10,073 bases of DNA from Lachnospiraceae bacterium (GTDB taxonomy: Bacteria; Bacillota; Clostridia; Lachnospirales; Lachnospiraceae). The notes below the pieces were generated by a model. The model saw nothing but the letters and a program-made list of their open reading frames with translations, had not been told where the DNA came from and made no database searches. Location: contig SFEV01000080.1 in the NCBI GenBank assembly GCA_004557975.1, forward strand, positions 1-10,073. The letters run 5' to 3'. The translations under genes were made by a program, and so were the position numbers. Shown here piece by piece: positions 5,738 to 10,073 of this stretch; position 1 is the first letter of the stretch; each line of letters opens with the position of its first letter.

Positions 5738-7912
5738 TCACAGCAGAGAGGTATTCCGGCCCCAGAACGTATATGTCCCCGCTTCCACCGCTGTTTCGCT
5801 GCCGTCAATCACAATGACAGCCGGTACTTCCGTCGTGATTTCATACCGCACCCGGTCTCCGATGTACGTCCACCGGGAACTGATTTTTCCGTTTCTCGTG
5901 TCTATGGATGCTTCCAGCCATCCCAGCCTCTTATCCGGCATGGGCTGAATTTTTACTCTGGTAAAACCGGGAGCATCTTCCGGCAGACAGATTCCCGCTG
6001 CTTTTTCATATACCCAGTCAGCCACGGAGCCATACGCGTAATGGTTGAAGGAGTTCATATCAGTGCTCCAGAATTCACCATTTTCCATGATGCCGTCCCA
6101 GTGCTCCCAGATCGTGGTCGCACCCTGCTCCACTGAGAAAAGCCAGGACGGATACGCGCGTCTGAGGAACAGCGTATATGCCAGGTCAGTGTGACCGTAT
6201 TCACTGAGCACGTGCAGAATGTACGGCGTTCCCACGAAGCCGGTCATGATCCTGCTGCCGTCCCGCTCTACCATCGCTGCCAGATCATCGGCCGTCTTCT
6301 GCGGATTCTCCGCCAGTCCAAAGTGAGCCGCAAGGACGTGCTCTGTCTGTGTCGTGTAAACCGGGAACGTTTTTCTGAATGTTTTTACAATATTTTCGTA
6401 AAGTGCTTCGTACCGGGTCACATCTTCTCCGATCACCTTTCCGGCTTTTATTACCAGCTCCGTCGAATGCGCATAGAAAGCCGTGGCGATAAAGTCTTCA
6501 CGGCTGGATCCCCTGTAACTTCCGGACGGAGCATCCAGGCCGAGCCAGTCTCCGAAATGTGTCCCTCCCGTCCACAGATATTCTGTGGTCGTGGAAGCTG
6601 TAATATAATCCACCCATTTCTTCATGGATGCAAACTGCTCTGTCAGAACGTCTCTGCTGCCGTATGTGAGGTAAATCTGCCACGGACAGATGACGGCCGC
6701 GTCACCCCAGGCGGCACTCGGTTCTCCCTCCGGCAGATAATCCGGAATGACCTGCCCGATACCTCCGTCTGCACGCCGATCGGCAGCCATATCGTGAAGC
6801 CATTTGCGGAAGAATTTTTCCACATCATAATTGTAGCTGGCCGTCTTCGCAAATACCTGGGCATCTCCTGTCCAGCCAAGCCGCTCATCGCGCTGAGGGC
6901 AGTCGGTGGGAACATCGAGGAAATTGCCCTTCTGTCCCCAGAAAATGTTGGAGAACAGCTGATTGACCTGAGGATCGCCGCAGCGCAGCGTACCCGTCCT
7001 GCGGATATCGGAATACACAACAATCGCAGTAAACTGCTCCGGCTTCACCTCTCCCGGAAATTTATCCAGCTTCAGATAGCGGAAGCCGAAAAACGTCAGG
7101 CGGGGATGGTAGGTCTGCAGGCCGGCGCGGCACGTATAGCTGATCTCCGCCTTCGCACTTCTGTAATTGTCATTGTAAAAATTGCCGTTTTGGTCGAGAA
7201 CTTCCCCGTGCAGAATCCGGACTTCATCTCCTGCCTCTGCATCCACGGTAAACTCCGCATAGCCGGTTACTTCCTGCCCGAAATCCACCACAGTCTCACC
7301 GGACGGCGTGGTCAGGACGGATTTCGCGGATACGCGCTCCATCTCCCGTATGATCTCACCCTCCTGCGGAATCAGAATATCCACAGGCCAGTCCAGAATT
7401 GCGGTGTTTTTCCACACGTCATTCACAAACTGTGCATCCACAGTCTCACCGTCATAAATTTCACTGAACCGGATCTCACTCATACCCCACAGCCAGGAAT
7501 CATCCGTTGCGATCACCTGCTCACTCCCGTCCTCAGAATGCAGGTGGATTTCTCCCCAGATTCCTCTCGGCCTTGCCGCTCTTCTGATTCTGTCCTCAGA
7601 CATCATCCAGCCCGGCATCTGGGAGCTGAACCAGCCGCGGCCCACTGTGACCTCCAGCTCATTTTTTTCCTGAAGCAGCCCTGTAATATCGTATTTCTGA
7701 TACTGCAGCCGTTTCTCGTAAGCGGTCCATCCCGGCGCCAGAACGTAATCGCTGACCCTCGTACCGTTCAGCCTGGCCTCGTAAACACCGAGGGCCGTCA
7801 TATACAGCTCTCCTTTTACAATTTTCCCTGTACCGCTCCACTCCTTCCTGAAAACAGGACATACATCTCCTGTATTTTCCGAAGTCTGAATCCATTTTGC
7901 CTGAAATTCCAT
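5738..7912 (-). CDS. Alpha-L-rhamnosidase, glycoside hydrolase family 78
   Basis: A 724-residue enzyme that removes terminal alpha-L-rhamnose from glycosides. It has the N-terminal beta domain (WIQTSENTG, LGVYEARLNG, VLAPGWTAYEKRLQY, VGRGWFSS), a second beta domain (SEIYDGETVDAQF, VVDFGQEVTGY, FGFRYLKL), and the (alpha/alpha)6 catalytic domain with VPTDCPQRDERLGWTGD at residues 334-350. The acidic residues there match the family's catalytic cluster. Glu603 in GATTIWEHWDG is the likely general base, and a C-terminal beta domain follows. There is no signal peptide, so it acts in the cytoplasm on imported, probably small, substrates. The start at 7912 is chosen because AAAGGAG lies nine bases upstream; an earlier in-frame ATG at 7933 precedes that site. 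The length is at the short end of the family but all blocks are present. Confidence 0.95.
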   Translation of the reverse strand: MEFQAKWIQTSENTGDVCPVFRKEWSGTGKIVKGELYMTALGVYEARLNGTRVSDYVLAPGWTAYEKRLQYQKYDITGLLQEKNELEVTVGRGWFSSQMPGWMMSEDRIRRAARPRGIWGEIHLHSEDGSEQVIATDDSWLWGMSEIRFSEIYDGETVDAQFVNDVWKNTAILDWPVDILIPQEGEIIREMERVSAKSVLTTPSGETVVDFGQEVTGYAEFTVDAEAGDEVRILHGEVLDQNGNFYNDNYRSAKAEISYTCRAGLQTYHPRLTFFGFRYLKLDKFPGEVKPEQFTAIVVYSDIRRTGTLRCGDPQVNQLFSNIFWGQKGNFLDVPTDCPQRDERLGWTGDAQVFAKTASYNYDVEKFFRKWLHDMAADRRADGGIGQVIPDYLPEGEPSAAWGDAAVICPWQIYLTYGSRDVLTEQFASMKKWVDYITASTTTEYLWTGGTHFGDWLGLDAPSGSYRGSSREDFIATAFYAHSTELVIKAGKVIGEDVTRYEALYENIVKTFRKTFPVYTTQTEHVLAAHFGLAENPQKTADDLAAMVERDGSRIMTGFVGTPYILHVLSEYGHTDLAYTLFLRRAYPSWLFSVEQGATTIWEHWDGIMENGEFWSTDMNSFNHYAYGSVADWVYEKAAGICLPEDAPGFTRVKIQPMPDKRLGWLEASIDTRNGKISSRWTYIGDRVRYEITTEVPAVIVIDGSETAVEAGTYTFWGRNTSLL

Positions 7913-7938
7913 TTCTTTCGACTCCTTTCGCATCCGCC

Positions 7939-8002
7939 GGAACCTGACGCGTTACTGTTTGCATTCTTCACTGCAACATGCTTCACGATACGCAGCGGTT
8001 CC
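7939..8002 (-). other. Potentially folded leader of the rhamnosidase mRNA
   Basis: GGAACC at 8002-7997 can pair with GGTTCC at 7944-7939, and UGCG with CGCG just inside. An inner hairpin, TTGCA at 7976-7972 with TGCAA at 7963-7959, lies within this frame. The closing stem ends about 10 bases before the AAAGGAG site. It matches no riboswitch family I recognise, and I could not compute a folding energy. Confidence 0.35.
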
Positions 8003-8012
8003 TTTTTACTAC

Positions 8013-8041
8013 ACAATAGCACGGCAGACACCAGATATCAA
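8013..8041 (-). promoter_or_regulatory. Extended -10 promoter of the rhamnosidase gene
   Basis: The -35 is TTGATA at 8041-8036, followed by a 17-bp spacer and the -10 TATTGT at 8018-8013. TGC directly precedes the -10, giving an extended element. It sits 15 bases after the aminotransferase stop, so the rhamnosidase can be transcribed separately. The predicted start near 8006 gives a leader of about 94 bases. Confidence 0.6.
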
Positions 8042-8055
8042 TAAGAATTCCGCCT

Positions 8056-9225
8056 TCAATGCCTGACCGGAATCTTTGTTCTCAGCCCCTCCAGCCGGTT
8101 CAGCGCTTCCAGCAGCGTTTCATCCTTCTTGGCAAAATGGAGGCGGATCAGATGATTGACCGGCTCACGGAAAAAGCTGGAGCCGGGAACGGCACCCACG
8201 CCCACATCTCTCGCCAGCGTCTCACAGAATTCCTGGTCGCTCTCATATCCAAACCGGGAAATATCCAGGAGGACGTAGTAGGCTCCCTCCGGATTCGTGT
8301 GCGCTATCTTCAGATCATCCAGTCCTTTCAGGAAAAGATTGCGCTTATGGGTGTATTTCTCCAGAAGATCATCGTAATAGTCCTGACCGAACTGCAGTCC
8401 CGGTATGACTGCCTCCTGCAGAGGTGCAGCCGCACCGACAGTCAGAAAGTCGTGGACCTTTTTGATGCGCTCTGTAATCTCCGGTGGTGCAATGGTATAG
8501 CCCAGACGCCAGCCGGTGATGGAATACGTCTTGGACAGGGAAGAGCAGGAAATCGTCCTCTCCCACATTCCGGGAAGCGTGGCAAAATAGATGTGATGGT
8601 GGGGCGCATACACGATATGCTCGTATACCTCATCGGTGATGACGTAAGCATCGTATTTTTTTGCCAGAGATGCAATGAGCTTCAGCTCCTCCTCTGTAAA
8701 AACCTTTCCGCAGGGATTGGAAGGATTGCAGAGAATCAGCGCTTTGGGCTGCCGGCGAAAGGCATCCTCCAGCACCTCCGGATCAAAACAAAAGGACGGC
8801 GGCTGCAGCGGCACGTAGATTGGCTCTGCGCCGGACAAGATAGTGTCCGCACCGTAATTTTCATAAAAAGGTGAAAAGACAATCACCCTGTCTCCCGGAT
8901 TTACCACTGTCATCATGGCAGCCATCATGGCTTCCGTGCTGCCGCAGGTAACTACAATCTCCCGCTCGGGGTCAATGGCCCGCCCCATATAGCGGGACTG
9001 CTTGGCAGCCAGAGCCTCCCTGAAATTCCGGGCTCCCCAGGTGATGGAATACTGGTGGCAATCTTCCCGGGCCGTCTGGGCCAGCCGGTCCAGAATGGCA
9101 CGGGGCGGCTCAAAATCCGGAAATCCCTGGGAAAGATTGACTGCTCCGTACTGGTTGGATATTCGTGTCATACGCCGGATCACAGAATCTGTGAAGCCGG
9201 CTGTCCGATCAGATAAATTTTTCAT
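8056..9225 (-). CDS. PLP-dependent aminotransferase, class I/II (fold type I)
   Basis: A 389-residue cytoplasmic aminotransferase, normal length for the family. It shows NLSQGFPDFEPP near residue 30, QYSITWG near 58, the cofactor-phosphate region TCGSTEAM at 93-100, NPSNPCGKVF at 167-176, Asp198 in TDEVYEH (pairs with the pyridine nitrogen), the Schiff-base Lys232 in SSLSKTYSITGWRLGY, and a C-terminal Arg in HLIRLHFA that would bind the substrate carboxylate. Overall it resembles the aspartate / aromatic / kynurenine-glutamine transaminase group; the amino donor cannot be assigned. The start ATG at 9225 has GGGAG nine bases upstream. It lies 94 bp after the upstream gene, with no clear terminator or promoter between them, so cotranscription is possible. 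Confidence 0.93.
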   Translation of the reverse strand: MKNLSDRTAGFTDSVIRRMTRISNQYGAVNLSQGFPDFEPPRAILDRLAQTAREDCHQYSITWGARNFREALAAKQSRYMGRAIDPEREIVVTCGSTEAMMAAMMTVVNPGDRVIVFSPFYENYGADTILSGAEPIYVPLQPPSFCFDPEVLEDAFRRQPKALILCNPSNPCGKVFTEEELKLIASLAKKYDAYVITDEVYEHIVYAPHHHIYFATLPGMWERTISCSSLSKTYSITGWRLGYTIAPPEITERIKKVHDFLTVGAAAPLQEAVIPGLQFGQDYYDDLLEKYTHKRNLFLKGLDDLKIAHTNPEGAYYVLLDISRFGYESDQEFCETLARDVGVGAVPGSSFFREPVNHLIRLHFAKKDETLLEALNRLEGLRTKIPVRH

Positions 9226-9319
9226 TTTCTTTTGCTCCCTCTGTTCTCAGAAAATAGGACGATCTTAATCCCAGCTGATTCATACAGCAGGTTAAGGCCG
9301 CCAAAAGCAGATTATTTTC

Positions 9320-10073
9320 CTATTCCCGAATTACTTTACAGTTCTTTCCGTGACAGGCAATCCCATATTTTAAGATTTTCCTCATTCCATCCGCCAAAAG
9401 CCGGTCGGTATATCTTTTATTCTCTATCTGTCTCAGTGCCTCTTCACAGGCAGCATCCAGATTTCCCCTGTCTGCGTATTTGACTTCGATGACAATCCCT
9501 GTTTTTTCATCACTGATTTCAATCAGAATATCTGCATAACCGTCACCGCTTTCCCTGTTGGACATGACATTCCAGTCTTCCTTATACCGCAGAAGTCCCA
9601 GCAGGAAACCATGGTAGAAATTCTCTTTTAAATCTTCCCGAACTGCTGTATCTCTCACACTGACTGTCCGATTAAGATATTCCGAAAATTTTTCCTGCGC
9701 TTCATAAGCATTCCCATTACGGAAAGCCTCACAAAATGCCTCCAGCGCAGTTACGTTCTCTCTCGCCACATCCTGCATCCATTCCGTTATCTGATTCATA
9801 AAAATATTGCGGACTTCTTCATTTGGAATAGTAAGCATCAGTTTGTTTCTGTTTCTTTTATCCGGCATTCCACACTGTGTCAGGTAACCGGTTGTGAAAA
9901 GTACACTCCAGAGATTATCAACAGAGTTATACAGATCTTTGTATGTCAGTTCCTTTTTAATCACCTTTGTCACAGACTCTCCGGCAATCAATTTCTCAAT
10001 CTCACCTCTGGTGACTGCCGTCGACTGCTGGAGAAAACGCCGTACAATATCATTACTGCTTGTATTTGACCAG
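9320..10073 (-). CDS. AAA-ATPase-like protein, C-terminal part with PD-(D/E)XK nuclease-like domain (partial)
   Basis: The frame is open from the right edge (WSNTSSNDIVRRFLQQ...) to TAG at 9322-9320, about 250 visible residues. The segment WSNTSSNDIVRR, then ELTYKDLYNSVDNLWSVLFTTGYLT, is characteristic of the C-terminal half of AAA-ATPase-like proteins (AAA-ATPase_like plus DUF1703/PD-(D/E)XK), common in gut Firmicutes and Bacteroidetes, often in many copies per genome. The nuclease-like core is seen in GYADILIEI followed by GIVIEVKYA: an Asp, then Glu-x-Lys on the next strand, with a following helix rich in Ala/Glu. The N-terminal ATPase part lies outside the window. TTG at 9991-9989 is internal, not the start. 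The cellular role of the family is not settled; defence or mobile-element functions are suggested but unproved. Confidence 0.88.
   Translation of the reverse strand, partial: WSNTSSNDIVRRFLQQSTAVTRGEIEKLIAGESVTKVIKKELTYKDLYNSVDNLWSVLFTTGYLTQCGMPDKRNRNKLMLTIPNEEVRNIFMNQITEWMQDVARENVTALEAFCEAFRNGNAYEAQEKFSEYLNRTVSVRDTAVREDLKENFYHGFLLGLLRYKEDWNVMSNRESGDGYADILIEISDEKTGIVIEVKYADRGNLDAACEEALRQIENKRYTDRLLADGMRKILKYGIACHGKNCKVIRE

Noticed and set aside
5731..5808. Earlier start for the UroD-family gene at 5808
   Set aside because: It lies inside the 3' end of the rhamnosidase gene; the family-like N-terminus begins at MTGKEIVL (5730).
6191..8044. A 617-codon open frame on the + strand
   Set aside because: It lies opposite the GH78 rhamnosidase, whose family motifs run in order through the minus-strand frame. 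Its translation is Cys/Arg/His-rich with no recognisable domain; it is an antisense shadow of codon bias.
9271..9291. Hairpin CCAGCTG / CAGCAGG between the AAA-ATPase-like gene and the aminotransferase gene
   Set aside because: The stem has a mismatch and neither strand has a T run after it, so it does not support a terminator; too weak to call an operator.

Overview
The window reads as about 10 kb of chromosome from a low-to-mid G+C Gram-positive gut-type bacterium, most likely a Lachnospiraceae-like Clostridium relative. This is an inference from gene content: a surface protein with InlB-type B repeats and a Pro/Glu linker, a cytoplasmic GH78 rhamnosidase, a corrinoid-methyltransferase-type UroD relative, an AAA-ATPase-like/PD-(D/E)XK protein, and strong AGGAGG-type ribosome sites. 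No 16S gene or other marker is present. Every gene I can support lies on the minus strand, so transcription runs from high to low coordinates.

Layout, in transcription order. (1) 10073-9320: the 3' part of an AAA-ATPase-like protein with a C-terminal PD-(D/E)XK nuclease-like domain, cut by the right edge. (2) 9225-8056: a fold-type I PLP aminotransferase. (3) 7912-5738: a cytoplasmic GH78 alpha-L-rhamnosidase with a good promoter and a potentially folded leader. (4) 5730-5070: a UroD/MtaA-family methyltransferase gene, broken by an out-of-frame internal deletion. It sits 7 bp behind the rhamnosidase and is closed by a terminator at about 5021-4984. (5) 4888-2219: a permease-ATPase-binding protein operon for a NitT/TauT (SsuBC-like) ABC importer, with its own promoter (TTGCCA-17 bp-TAATAT) and terminator. 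(6) 1997-1: a large secreted, repeat-rich surface protein with three InlB B repeats, a Pro/Glu linker and an fnIII-like end. It runs off the left edge and has its own extended -10 promoter beside a 14-bp perfect palindrome.

How the parts may work together. The rhamnosidase has no signal peptide, so it should remove rhamnose from small imported glycosides in the cytoplasm. The methyltransferase relative behind it would have fitted removal of methyl groups from the aglycone, but it has lost its middle third and its His-x-Cys zinc motif. The importer is a separate transcription unit; its ligand cannot be read from sequence.

The two most striking observations are disruptions. The surface-protein gene has a complete promoter, ribosome site and ATG, but a run of seven A shortly after the ATG puts the 660-codon body in the -1 frame; eight A would restore a textbook signal peptide. 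This suggests slippage-based on/off control, a recent mutation, or a homopolymer error in the assembly. The UroD-family gene carries a deletion joint with 5-bp microhomology. I found no CRISPR array, tRNA, rRNA, insertion sequence or known riboswitch.
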